From positions 806,001 to 870,000 of the forward strand of contig CAWHVW010000003.1 in the NCBI GenBank assembly GCA_963832965.1: 64,000 nt of DNA, read 5' to 3'. This stretch comes from CAWACP01 sp963832965. Lineage in GTDB: Bacteria > Acidobacteriota > Terriglobia > Bryobacterales > Bryobacteraceae. The notes beneath the pieces were generated by a model, which saw nothing but the letters and a program-made list of their open reading frames with translations, ran no database searches and had not been told where the DNA came from. How positions within the stretch are numbered: the stretch's first letter is position 1; every line of letters starts with the position of its first letter. Both the position numbers and the translations under genes were made by a program. Positions 57,040 to 64,000 of this stretch are shown here, piece by piece.

Positions 57040-57896
57040 GCGCTCGCTCCTCTGGCCCGGGCGACCGCCGCCGGTTCCCCGGCCTTCACGGCGATGCTTT
57101 CGCCGGTACGAAGAAACGACCGCAGGCGCGCCCGAATCAGGGCCGGGTGGACGCCATCGGCAATGCACAGCACGCCTTCCACAATGAGTTCCTGCGTCTC
57201 CACCGCCTCCGCCACGCGCGCGCGGATGCGGTGGGCGATCGGCAGCATCACCAGATTCGCCATCGCCAGCCCATAAATCGTGGAGACGAATGCCGTCCCA
57301 ATTCCATACCCCACCGATTGCCCGCCGGAGAACTGCCTCATCACCTCGATGAGCCCCACCACCGTGCCCATAATCCCGATGGTGGGCGCGAACCCCCCGG
57401 CTACCTCAAACGTGCGCGCGTCCGTTTCGCCCTGCCGCTCGCGCAATCGCAGCGCGGTTTCGAGCGTGCCCTGCAATTGATCGTGGTCGTTCACATCGCA
57501 GGCCAGCGTCAGCGCGTCGCGAAGAAACTGGTTGCCGGCCCTGGCCGCCTGCGCCTCCAGACCAGCCGCGCCGTCCCGTCTTGAAACGCGCGCGCAGCGG
57601 ACGATCTCCTCGATCAGCGTCTCCGCGCCGCCGGACAAAGGCACAAACAACCGGAAGACCTGGCGAAGAGAGCAGACCAGCGAGTGTCCGGGGGTAGTGA
57701 TCAGCATCACGCCCAGAGACCCGCCCAGCACAATGAATGCCCCGGCAGGTTGCAGAAAATAAGAAGCGTTGATGCCTGTCGAGCGGAGACCCGCAACGGC
57801 CGCGCCAGCCGCAATGGCGATTCCGGCCAGCAGGCAGACATCGAAGCGGCGCCGGCTCCCGCCCGGATTCTTCGATGGTGTTTCGGATTGGGACAA
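57036..57896 (-). CDS. motA: MotA-like stator protein
   Basis: The product has 286 residues. TM segments lie near 18-35 and 45-65, and the MotA/TolQ/ExbB channel domain follows: GFAPTIGIMGTVVGLIEVMR near 170 and GIGTAFVSTIYGLAMANLVM near 200, with the conserved Pro and Thr residues. The cytoplasmic region includes LIEEIVRCARVSRRDGAAGL. It overlaps motB (ATGA). No flagellar gene is in the window, so these stators serve a remote flagellum, gliding or another envelope machine. Confidence 0.9.
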   Translation of the reverse strand: MSQSETPSKNPGGSRRRFDVCLLAGIAIAAGAAVAGLRSTGINASYFLQPAGAFIVLGGSLGVMLITTPGHSLVCSLRQVFRLFVPLSGGAETLIEEIVRCARVSRRDGAAGLEAQAARAGNQFLRDALTLACDVNDHDQLQGTLETALRLRERQGETDARTFEVAGGFAPTIGIMGTVVGLIEVMRQFSGGQSVGYGIGTAFVSTIYGLAMANLVMLPIAHRIRARVAEAVETQELIVEGVLCIADGVHPALIRARLRSFLRTGESIAVKAGEPAAVARARGASA

Positions 57897-57965
57897 ATCG
57901 CGCTCCTCGCGGGGACAAGGAGCACGCGACCGGCCAGGTCAAAACGGAAATGGCGGGACGCCGGG

Positions 57966-58295
57966 TTACAGCGTCTTCAGATAGGCGATAACGTCGTCCA
58001 TCTCCTGGGGAGACAGGATGTCCTGGTAGTGAGGCATCTGCTTTCCACCCGTGGCAATCTGGTCGCGGACGGTCTCCTCGGTGATCTTTTGCCCGTTCTC
58101 CAGTTTGGCCCGCTTGAACAAGCCCTTCAGGGACGGGCCCATCTTTCTGGCGTCGTTATCCACATTGTGGCAGGGGGCGCAGGCTTCGAAAACCTCCTTG
58201 CCTTTGGCGGCGTCGCCTTTCTTTTGCGCGCCCGAGCAGGCAAGGCCGAAAGCGAGCTCCAGCGCTGCTGCCATGCAGCAAATGGTGAATCTCAT
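57966..58295 (-). CDS. Class I c-type cytochrome, predicted lipoprotein
   Basis: The product has 109 residues. A signal with lipobox LACS near residue 20 precedes a single heme c site CAPCH (residues 39-43) and an axial Met in GGKQMPHYQ near 85. MGPSLKGLFKRAKLENGQKI and SPQEMDDVIAYLKTL match small periplasmic cytochromes c. It is a likely soluble electron carrier tethered to a membrane. A weak GGGGAGGA sits somewhat far upstream. Confidence 0.9.
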   Translation of the reverse strand: MRFTICCMAAALELAFGLACSGAQKKGDAAKGKEVFEACAPCHNVDNDARKMGPSLKGLFKRAKLENGQKITEETVRDQIATGGKQMPHYQDILSPQEMDDVIAYLKTL

Positions 58296-58355
58296 TGTTC
58301 TTTGGGATCCTCCCCGTAAGTAAGGACTTCCCTTAGTCTACAACGTGTTAACACG

Positions 58356-59174
58356 CTACTTGAGCGGCTCGGAGACGCCGTTGATTTTCGAATCGGACTG
58401 GAAGCGCTGGTAGTCGCGGAAGTCGTCCACCACTTCCTGATTCATGTGCTTGAACAGCAAACGTCCGTCCACCCGCACCACCACCTTCTTCGGCAGCCAC
58501 GCTTCGCCATTCAGGCGTTCCTGCTCGAAGTAGACGGTGGAGCCGGGCGACAGCGTCAGTAGGAAGAATCCAAACCTCGCCGGGCGGATCACCTGAGCGT
58601 CTATCCTGACCCACTCGTAATCCTCTTTGTCGATCCAGAGTTTCCCGTGGATGGACTGCAGGAACGTGCCCTCCTGGGAGTGGGGACGATAATCGCTTCG
58701 GGGTTCCGCGCCGATCACGTAGGCGTCGCGCCCATCAACCTGCTCTTCGCCCACGAGCTGGAAGTTGAAGGCGCGCACGACCTCGTCGCGGAGTTCCTGC
58801 CGCTTGCGGCGGTCCTTCTCGTCGCTCTCCGCAAGGCGGCCCGTCTCCGATTCGTGCTTGCGCTTGTCCACCTCTTTGTCGAATCGTTCCTGTCCTTTCT
58901 TCTGATCGTGATCGCTGAGCGGCTTGTCGTCTTTGGCGATGTGCCGGTCGAAAGGCTGTCCGTACAGGATGACGGTTTCGTAGGTATTCGATTCTTTCGT
59001 CGAGAAGTGGCCCTGACCGTCTCCCTTGCTTTCTTCCACGCGCTGCTGAAAGGTGTAATTGTGCGCGCGCTCCCAGTTCACCTGATCGTGCTGGGCCGAT
59101 TTGCGGACAATTTCCGTGGCGTCCTCGGCGGCCAGAGCGACGCATAGCAGACCGGCGATGACGGCGATGCGCAT
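58356..59174 (-). CDS. Secreted LolA-like hypothetical protein
   Basis: The product has 272 residues. A signal peptide (RIAVIAGLLCVALAA) is followed by a long highly charged stretch (about residues 80-125, KKGQERFDKEVDKRKHESET) and a C-terminal half-barrel with IHGKLWIDKEDYEWVRIDAQ and VVDDFRDYQRFQSDSKI. The latter resembles the outer-membrane-lipoprotein-sorting fold common in exported acidobacterial proteins. TAAAAT lies 9 nt before the ATG. Function unknown. Confidence 0.72.
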   Translation of the reverse strand: MRIAVIAGLLCVALAAEDATEIVRKSAQHDQVNWERAHNYTFQQRVEESKGDGQGHFSTKESNTYETVILYGQPFDRHIAKDDKPLSDHDQKKGQERFDKEVDKRKHESETGRLAESDEKDRRKRQELRDEVVRAFNFQLVGEEQVDGRDAYVIGAEPRSDYRPHSQEGTFLQSIHGKLWIDKEDYEWVRIDAQVIRPARFGFFLLTLSPGSTVYFEQERLNGEAWLPKKVVVRVDGRLLFKHMNQEVVDDFRDYQRFQSDSKINGVSEPLK

Positions 59175-59201
59175 CTGCTACTAATTTTACCGAGGGGAAC
59201 G

Positions 59202-60038
59202 TCAGGGCTGCTGCAAATCGCGCACTGGCACGTTGAACGCCACCGTGTTCACCACGCCGTTGCGCTGGAATTGCGCCCACAACCGGTATGTTCGCGCGCG
59301 CGGAAAGATCACGTTGAATTGCTCCACCGCGCCGCCGTCGGCCAGGAACGGGTGGGTGTGGATGGCGTCGATCAGGTCGTCGCTCACCGCCAGCAGGTGT
59401 CCCCACGCGCCGATGTATTTCTGGATGCCGTCCGCCGGGCTGAGCCGGAAGTACACCAGCGTCTTCAGCCCGGCAATCGGCTGAGGGGGATCGGTGACCA
59501 GTTCCGCCTTCAGATTCTCCGCCTGCTTGGGCGACAGATCGGCACGCAGCTTCGCCGGCTCCAGCGAACCTCCGGGGACGATCACGGTTCTTGCAATCAG
59601 TTGCGGCGTGCCGCCTTCGGGAAAGAAATCGGCCATCACGCGGTACAGGCCGGGCTTCGGAAAGCGCTCGTGGATTTGAAACACGCCGCCAGGCCCGGCG
59701 TCGGGGTGCTCGTGCTCGAACCAGCTCAGGTCCTCGCTCACCACGAACAGGTGGAAGAGTTTTTCGTGCATCACCTGGAAATGCCGCACCGGGCGGCCGG
59801 AATGCGGATCGGTGATGGCAAACGTCAGCTCGGTATCCGCTCCGGCGCGCGCCGGGTTCGGGCTCAGCGTCAGCGCAACCGGATAACGCGCGCCATCGGG
59901 GATGCCCAACACCAGCTTCATGCCGCAGCGGGGGCAGACGCCGGGCGTGTTGGAACGCACATCGGGGTCCATGGGGCAGACATAATCCTGGGCAAACAAA
60001 CTCAGCGAGGCCAGCAGGACTACGCAGGCAAACCGCAT
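59202..60038 (-). CDS. Secreted protein with heavy-metal-binding YVCPMDP domain
   Basis: The product has 278 residues. A signal peptide (FACVVLLASLSLFAQ) is followed by YVCPMDPDVRSNTPGVCPRC, GMKL, the small heavy-metal-binding domain found in copper and silver efflux proteins. Two beta-sandwich regions follow: ARAGADTELTFAITDPHSGR near residue 63, and PIAGLKTLVYFRLSPADGIQ near 183, with His-rich sequences FHLFVVSEDLSWFEHEHPDA and GAWGHLLAVSDDLIDAIHTH. Metal binding in the periplasm is likely; transport partners are absent. It starts 6 nt after the purS stop. Confidence 0.82.
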   Translation of the reverse strand: MRFACVVLLASLSLFAQDYVCPMDPDVRSNTPGVCPRCGMKLVLGIPDGARYPVALTLSPNPARAGADTELTFAITDPHSGRPVRHFQVMHEKLFHLFVVSEDLSWFEHEHPDAGPGGVFQIHERFPKPGLYRVMADFFPEGGTPQLIARTVIVPGGSLEPAKLRADLSPKQAENLKAELVTDPPQPIAGLKTLVYFRLSPADGIQKYIGAWGHLLAVSDDLIDAIHTHPFLADGGAVEQFNVIFPRARTYRLWAQFQRNGVVNTVAFNVPVRDLQQP

Positions 60039-60044
60039 GAAACC

Positions 60045-60290
60045 CTATTCGACGATGTCTACGCGATACTCCTCAATCACCGGGTTGGCCAGCACGTCGC
60101 GGGCGATCTGGTCCATCTCCGCGGCGGCTTTCTGGCGATCCGTGCCCGCCGCGAGCTCAATCTCGAAGTACTTGCCCTGGCGCACCGATGCGATGGACGC
60201 ATGCCCCATGCCCGCCAGCGCGGACCGTATGGTCTGGCCCTGCGGATCGAGCACGGTGGGCTTGAACGAGACATATACGAGCGCCTTCAT
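60045..60290 (-). CDS. purS: Phosphoribosylformylglycinamidine synthase subunit PurS
   Basis: The product has 81 residues. MKALVYVSFKPTVLDPQGQT, IRSALAGMGHASIASVRQGK and YFEIELAAG are the PurS signature; PurS bridges PurQ and PurL in FGAM synthetase of purine synthesis. GGGGAGGG lies upstream. No purQ, purL or purC is nearby, so the gene is displaced. Upstream, the module protein ends 2 nt before its ATG, so it probably shares that transcript. Confidence 0.9.
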   Translation of the reverse strand: MKALVYVSFKPTVLDPQGQTIRSALAGMGHASIASVRQGKYFEIELAAGTDRQKAAAEMDQIARDVLANPVIEEYRVDIVE

Positions 60291-60292
60291 CG

Positions 60293-61024
60293 CTACCGTT
60301 CCCTCCCCGGTTCCCATGCCCGCGCGCTGCGCACGCGTCCCAGGCGATAATCCACATTGCATTCGAAGCGCAGCGAAAGGCGATCATCCGCGCGGCGCGC
60401 CATTGCCTCCCCCACAATCCAGTCCTGACGGCCTTCGTCGACGCGCACGCGGGAGAAATCCGCCTCGTGGTAATGATACTGGCCCCGCACCTGCTCCCTG
60501 ATCGCGTCCTCGCAGACCGTGATGGCCTGCTGCGGTCCAAAGACGGCCACCGGCGCCGCCGCGGGAGGCCCTCCCTCCCATTCACCCCAGCCGTCGTGGT
60601 GTTCGCTGCGCCAGCGGAACTCCAGGGTGTATTTGTGATCGCCCGGCTCCGGATCGCTCACGTGAATCACCGCGCGGCCTCCGCCGTGGTCGGGGGTCTC
60701 CATCAGGGTGGCGCTGCCCGGGCCTTCGGTCTTGCGGAAGTCGAAATCGACGACGCCAAAGCGCGGCATCGGCCCGGAGCACTCGGAGCCTTCATCGAAG
60801 CTGGGGCGGCCTTCCAGCGTCCGCAGAACCACGCGGTCGCCCAGCATGATTACGTCGGTCACGTTGTCGACGCGCACGCGCAGCCGGCAGAAGCCTTCGC
60901 GCGAGTCGCGGTCGGGAGCGATGAAGCGCGGCTGAAAGCTGCTCTCCTGCTGGGCCAGGCCGGGCGGCGCCAGAAAGAGCGGCGCGGCGAGCGCAAACCC
61001 CGCCAACGCGTGAGAGATTCTCAT
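60293..61024 (-). CDS. Secreted protein with single copy of the unknown beta module
   Basis: The product has 243 residues. A signal peptide (about 1-25) precedes a unit at about 46-138: RLRVRVDNVTDVIMLGDRVV, RFGVVDFDFRKTEGPGSATL, RAVIHVSDPEPGDHKYTLEF, W. This repeats the plan of the three units in the 39367-40422 protein. A second region (ITVCEDAIREQVRGQYHYHE and FECNVDYRLGRVRSA) has a Cys pair and resembles other small exported acidobacterial domains. The start has GGAAGG 3 nt upstream and TACACT before that. Function unknown. Confidence 0.72.
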   Translation of the reverse strand: MRISHALAGFALAAPLFLAPPGLAQQESSFQPRFIAPDRDSREGFCRLRVRVDNVTDVIMLGDRVVLRTLEGRPSFDEGSECSGPMPRFGVVDFDFRKTEGPGSATLMETPDHGGGRAVIHVSDPEPGDHKYTLEFRWRSEHHDGWGEWEGGPPAAAPVAVFGPQQAITVCEDAIREQVRGQYHYHEADFSRVRVDEGRQDWIVGEAMARRADDRLSLRFECNVDYRLGRVRSARAWEPGRER

Positions 61025-61082
61025 AATCCTTCCAGTGTATCGGAGCGGCCGGCCGGCAAAGCCGGGGCGGCCAGGCCGTGTT

Positions 61083-61235
61083 ATGGCGAAGCCAGCCATG
61101 AATCTCTCCCGGCCCAACGGCATTCGCTGGATGGTCCTATGGGCGGCCGCGCTGCCCGTATGCGTACTGGCCGGCTGGCGCGTCATGGAAAGGTTGATCT
61201 GGCTCGCTGTCAGGTTGCTTGTTCCGGGCACGTAG
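61083..61235 (+). CDS. Possible small membrane peptide
   Basis: A 50-codon frame from ATG 61083 gives MAKPAMNLSRPNGIRWMVLW, AAALPVCVLAGWRVMERLIW, LAVRLLVPGT, with one or two hydrophobic stretches. No ribosome-binding site stands out and no homologue is recognised. It fills the gap between the divergent module gene and the convergent yraN gene. It may be chance. Confidence 0.3.
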   Translation: MAKPAMNLSRPNGIRWMVLWAAALPVCVLAGWRVMERLIWLAVRLLVPGT

Positions 61236-61244
61236 CCCCGCGCG

Positions 61245-61667
61245 TCACGGTTTCATAACGTCGCGAGAATGCGTAACCACGGGCGGAGTGCTGAAGACGA
61301 CGCTCACGACGTCGAACCGCACCTTGTCCCAGGGGACTTCCGCGTGACGGGCAAAGTCGCGCGCGGCGCGCAGCATGCGCTTACGCTTGTCCAGATCGAT
61401 AGCGCGGTCGGGTGCCCCGAATTCGTCCGTGCTGCGCGATTTCACTTCGGCGAACACCAGCGTATCGTGATCCCATCCCACCAAGTCGATCTCGCCGGCC
61501 CCGGAAGCGAGACGATAATTGCGGGCCACCACGATTACACCGGCGCGCTGGAGAAACCGGTGGGCAATGTCCTCGCCGCGTCTGCCCAGAGCCTGCCCGG
61601 CGGGCCACCGGCGCCGGCGCGCCTGATGGCGGAGACCGTCAGCGAATTCGTACAACAGGCCGAGCAT
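61245..61667 (-). CDS. YraN/UPF0102 family nuclease-like protein
   Basis: The product has 140 residues. LGRRGEDIAHRFLQRAGVIV, VARNYRLASGAGEIDLVGWD and TLVFAEVKSRSTDEFGAPDR show the PD-(D/E)xK-like core (E, D, ExK) of UPF0102. Its cellular role is unsettled. ATG 61667 is used; a TTG at 61727 would add 20 residues. It overlaps nothing and follows the methyltransferase stop by 60 nt. Confidence 0.87.
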   Translation of the reverse strand: MLGLLYEFADGLRHQARRRRWPAGQALGRRGEDIAHRFLQRAGVIVVARNYRLASGAGEIDLVGWDHDTLVFAEVKSRSTDEFGAPDRAIDLDKRKRMLRAARDFARHAEVPWDKVRFDVVSVVFSTPPVVTHSRDVMKP

Positions 61668-61727
61668 AGCTTTCTGCTCAATGAGGCGTATGCCGTCTAC
61701 TGTAAACGATATTGCGGGCCTCGGCAA

Positions 61728-62372
61728 TCACTTTACAACTTCAAATTCAAAGTCCATGACTTTCCCGCGTACGACATAGCACAGGTAGTACTCCCAGAAG
61801 CGGCGGAACCGCGTGGAGTGGTTCACCAGGAACTCAAATCCGAGCCAGCGCCAGAAAGCTAGTAGCCGGACATGCACTGAAATCTCCCGGAATCGCGCGG
61901 CCGTGTAGTAGCCGAATCCGCCGTGCTTCTCGCCAAAGTAGCGGAACGAGAAACTGTTCAGGTGCCAGCGGTGAGTGGGATCGCAGAACGAGCTGAAATC
62001 GGTGTAATGCGGCGTGGACAGGAACACCCGCCCGCCGGGCCACGCCAGGCGATGGAACTCCTCCATGGTGCGGATTACATCCTGAACATGCTCAATCACA
62101 TGGATGGCCCGGACCTGCGCGAATGCGCCGTCGCGGAACGGGTATGGAAAGCGGTCGAGGTCGGCCAGGACGTCGGCGCGGGTGGCGGGATTGCGGTCCA
62201 CTCCAATGGCGCCCGGAAACTTGTTGATGCCGCACCCCACGTCCAAAACGAGGCCGGGCCCGGATGGCTGAGATTGGTCAGGCGTAATCCACAGTATCCC
62301 CCAAACGTACCATGCGCTCTCGCTCTTTCTTCCGATGCGCGGCACGGCGCGGGCGGAGCATGCTGGGGTCAT
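61728..62372 (-). CDS. SAM-dependent methyltransferase (type 11)
   Basis: The product has up to 214 residues. GLVLDVGCGINKFPGAIGVD near residue 40 is the SAM-binding motif; VRAIHVIEHVQDVIRTMEEF and PGGRVFLSTPHYTDFSSFCD follow, with HRWHLNSFSFRYFGEKHGGF after. This group often acts in cell-surface glycan or lipid synthesis. The start is uncertain: the ATG at 62372 shares CATG with the divergent ATG at 62371, and a later start after GGGGGA near 62300 is possible but lacks a standard codon. Confidence 0.82.
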   Translation of the reverse strand: MTPACSARAVPRIGRKSESAWYVWGILWITPDQSQPSGPGLVLDVGCGINKFPGAIGVDRNPATRADVLADLDRFPYPFRDGAFAQVRAIHVIEHVQDVIRTMEEFHRLAWPGGRVFLSTPHYTDFSSFCDPTHRWHLNSFSFRYFGEKHGGFGYYTAARFREISVHVRLLAFWRWLGFEFLVNHSTRFRRFWEYYLCYVVRGKVMDFEFEVVK

Positions 62373-63285
62373 GGAGAATCATCTGGCGAGTCTTTCGGAT
62401 CAACTGGCCGCTTCGGTGGAGCGCGCCTCGGCGGGCGTTGTGGCGGTTCACGCGCGGCCTTACATTGGCATGAGCGGCATCGTGTGGCGCGAGAACATCG
62501 TGCTCACTTCCAGCGAAGGGATCAGGTCTGAGGAAAACATAAAGGTCATACTGCCCGGCGGACGGGCGGTGGAAGGGAAGCTGCGCGGGCGCGACCCGGG
62601 CACCGACCTCGCTCTGGTGGAGGCGGATACCGGCGGCGTGCCGACGGTGGAGATAGCTTCCGACGCCGATCTGAAGCCGGGCCAGTTCGTGCTTGCCGTG
62701 GGGCGCACGGCCAACACCGGGCCCATCGCTTCGCTGGGCATCATCAGCGGGGTCTCCGGCGAATGGAAATCCTGGCGCGGCGGCAGGCTGAAGCCGTTCG
62801 TTCGTTTGGATATTTCGGCTTATCCAACGTCGGCGGGAGGCGCCGCGGTGAACGCGGCCGGCAGCGTCATTGGTGTGGTGTCCACCGGCTTGTCGCGCTC
62901 GTCCGTGCTGGCGGTGACGCGCAGCACCATCGACCGCGTGGCGCCCGCGCTACTGGAAAAAGGATATGTCAGCCGCGGCTTTCTGGGTATCGTGCTGCAG
63001 CCTGTGACCGTTCCCGACGACCTGAAGGCGAAGCTGCACATCGAACAGAACAGCGGCATCATGTTGATTGGCGTGGAGCCCGGCGGGCCGGGAGCGGCCG
63101 GCGGATTGATCATCGGCGACATCCTGCTGGCCGGGAACGGCACCGCGCTCACCGATCCCGAAACGCTGGCGGATGTGTTGTTTCGCACGGCAGCGGGAGA
63201 GGCGCTGGCGTTTCGCGTGCTGCGTGGTGGGACCATTCGGGAAGTGACTGTGCGCGCCGGGGAACGGCTGGGGCGAGGGCGGTAG
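62371..63285 (+). CDS. HtrA/S1C protease-like PDZ protein lacking catalytic residues
   Basis: The product has 304 residues with no signal peptide. A trypsin-like double barrel (about 1-200) is followed by a PDZ domain (about 210-300, GFLGIVLQPVTVPDDLKAKL and GVEPGGPGAAGGLIIGDILL). Where HtrA has the His loop TNxHV this has LTSSEGI, and where it has GNSGGP this has TSAGGA; the Asp region PGTDLALVEAD remains. His and Ser therefore appear lost, so it is likely a non-proteolytic binder. It is followed after 5 nt by a LuxR-type regulator. Confidence 0.8.
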   Translation: MENHLASLSDQLAASVERASAGVVAVHARPYIGMSGIVWRENIVLTSSEGIRSEENIKVILPGGRAVEGKLRGRDPGTDLALVEADTGGVPTVEIASDADLKPGQFVLAVGRTANTGPIASLGIISGVSGEWKSWRGGRLKPFVRLDISAYPTSAGGAAVNAAGSVIGVVSTGLSRSSVLAVTRSTIDRVAPALLEKGYVSRGFLGIVLQPVTVPDDLKAKLHIEQNSGIMLIGVEPGGPGAAGGLIIGDILLAGNGTALTDPETLADVLFRTAAGEALAFRVLRGGTIREVTVRAGERLGRGR

Positions 63286-63290
63286 ATGCC

Positions 63291-63884
63291 GTGATTCGTG
63301 TTCTGATCGCCGCGCGATCTCGCGTGGTTCGGGCGGGGCTTGAAAGCGTGGTGCGCTCGAGCGCCTCGCTGGAGCTGGCGGGGACGGCGGAGTGGTCCTT
63401 GCTGGGTATCGCCGATGTGGCTGCCGATGTCTTGCTGATGGATGCCGGTGGTGTTGAGGTAGAGGGCGCGCCGCCTCTGCCTTCCGTCGCGCTGGTGGAA
63501 GCTTCCGATACGGCGGCGGTGCAGGCGGCACTGCGCGCCGGCGTGCGCGGCGTGGTTTCGCGCGAGGCCAGCGCGGAAGAGATCGAGGCGGCGATTCAGG
63601 CCGTGCATGCGGGTTTGGTGGTGGTGGCGCAGGAGGCTTTGCCGCAGCTCCTGCCAGATGTGCAGGCGCCGGCGGAGGCGCTGAGCGAGCCTCTCAGCGA
63701 CCGTGAGCTGGAGGTGCTGGCGCTACTGGTGGAAGGGCTCAGCAATAAATTGATCGCCCATCGCTTGTCCATCTCCGAGCACACGGTGAAGACGCACATG
63801 ACGTCGATACTGGCCAAGCTCGGCGTGGCCAGCCGGACGGAAGCTGTCACGCACGCGATTCGGCGCGGGCTGGTGATGCTGTGA
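63291..63884 (+). CDS. NarL/LuxR-type response regulator with degenerate receiver
   Basis: The product has 197 residues from GTG 63291. The N-terminal receiver-like domain keeps DVLLMDAGG (phospho-Asp position) and RAGVRGVVSREASAEEIEAA, but the acidic pair that binds Mg is replaced by IAARSRVVRAG. The C-terminal LuxR HTH (about 130-195) is intact: LSDRELEVLALLVEGLSNKL, IAHRLSISEHTVKTHMTSIL. It may work without phosphorylation. It forms an apparent operon with the protease-like PDZ protein. Confidence 0.88.
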   Translation: MIRVLIAARSRVVRAGLESVVRSSASLELAGTAEWSLLGIADVAADVLLMDAGGVEVEGAPPLPSVALVEASDTAAVQAALRAGVRGVVSREASAEEIEAAIQAVHAGLVVVAQEALPQLLPDVQAPAEALSEPLSDRELEVLALLVEGLSNKLIAHRLSISEHTVKTHMTSILAKLGVASRTEAVTHAIRRGLVML

Positions 63885-64000
63885 GCATCTGATAATGCCG
63901 ATAGCCGTGTTGATCTTTATTATTTATTGCTGGCCAGATTCATGGTTTCCAGCCGACACGATCCGCTTGGCTGGCTTGAGGCATTTGGCGGCTAACGTGT

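Noticed and set aside
63885..64000. Possible gene at the right edge
   Set aside because: The last 116 bases are relatively AT-rich and show no convincing frame; I see nothing definite in them.

Overview
The window is GC-rich, densely packed bacterial chromosome. It most likely comes from an acidobacterium of the Solibacter/Bryobacter group. The lineage call is an inference from gene content: an ADOP-type duplicated FtsX/MacB permease next to a PadR regulator, a large Oar-like TonB receptor with a carboxypeptidase-regulatory plug, several secreted proteins of acidobacterial type, squalene-hopene cyclase, and abundant short palindromic intergenic repeats. No rRNA, tRNA, CRISPR array, prophage or transposase gene was recognised.

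Layout. 1-10.9 kb: a TetR gene cut by the left edge and coupled to a DUF5367 gene, panBC (pantothenate), transaldolase with two small genes, an Fn3 lipoprotein, hslUV, an HTH regulator, a TPR membrane protein and a dNTPase. 10.9-20.9 kb: a hydrolase, DUF72, a PAS plus degenerate-GGDEF pair, Ku, an MFS transporter, PadR/ADOP and accD. 21-28.7 kb: vapBC, thrB, an oxidoreductase, then a compact five-gene run mazG - GNAT - enolase-superfamily racemase/OSBS - EamA - MFS. 28.8-37.6 kb: DinB, a LysW-like carrier, small secreted proteins, a glycosyltransferase, phosphomannomutase, the TonB receptor, twin pilin-like genes and a LytTR relic. 37.6-49 kb: a membrane GT2, a protein with a triplicated unknown module, hicAB (toxin frameshifted), recJ, an LD-carboxypeptidase, an esterase, DUF433/DUF5615 (toxin frameshifted), squalene-hopene cyclase and hepT/mntA. 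49-64 kb: Rsm22, MFS, cutA, ftsB, a frameshifted gene, hmgA plus an acyl-CoA synthetase, motAB, cytochrome c, secreted proteins, purS, yraN, a methyltransferase, a protease-like PDZ protein lacking catalytic residues and a LuxR-type regulator.

How the genes work together. Most are housekeeping genes in short overlapping pairs (panB/panC, hslV/hslU, motA/motB, hmgA/synthetase). Four toxin-antitoxin modules lie within 28 kb. Two of them carry a one-base deletion in the toxin while the antitoxin stays intact.

Most unusual signals. (1) Three families of dispersed palindromic elements, one with MITE-like terminal inverted repeats and one whose hairpin stems differ in sequence but keep pairing. 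(2) At least eight genes with a -10-like hexamer 6-8 nt before the start codon, suggesting leaderless mRNAs. (3) An unnamed ~94-residue secreted module present three times in one protein and apparently once in another 20 kb away. (4) Several signalling or protease proteins that keep their fold but have lost key residues.
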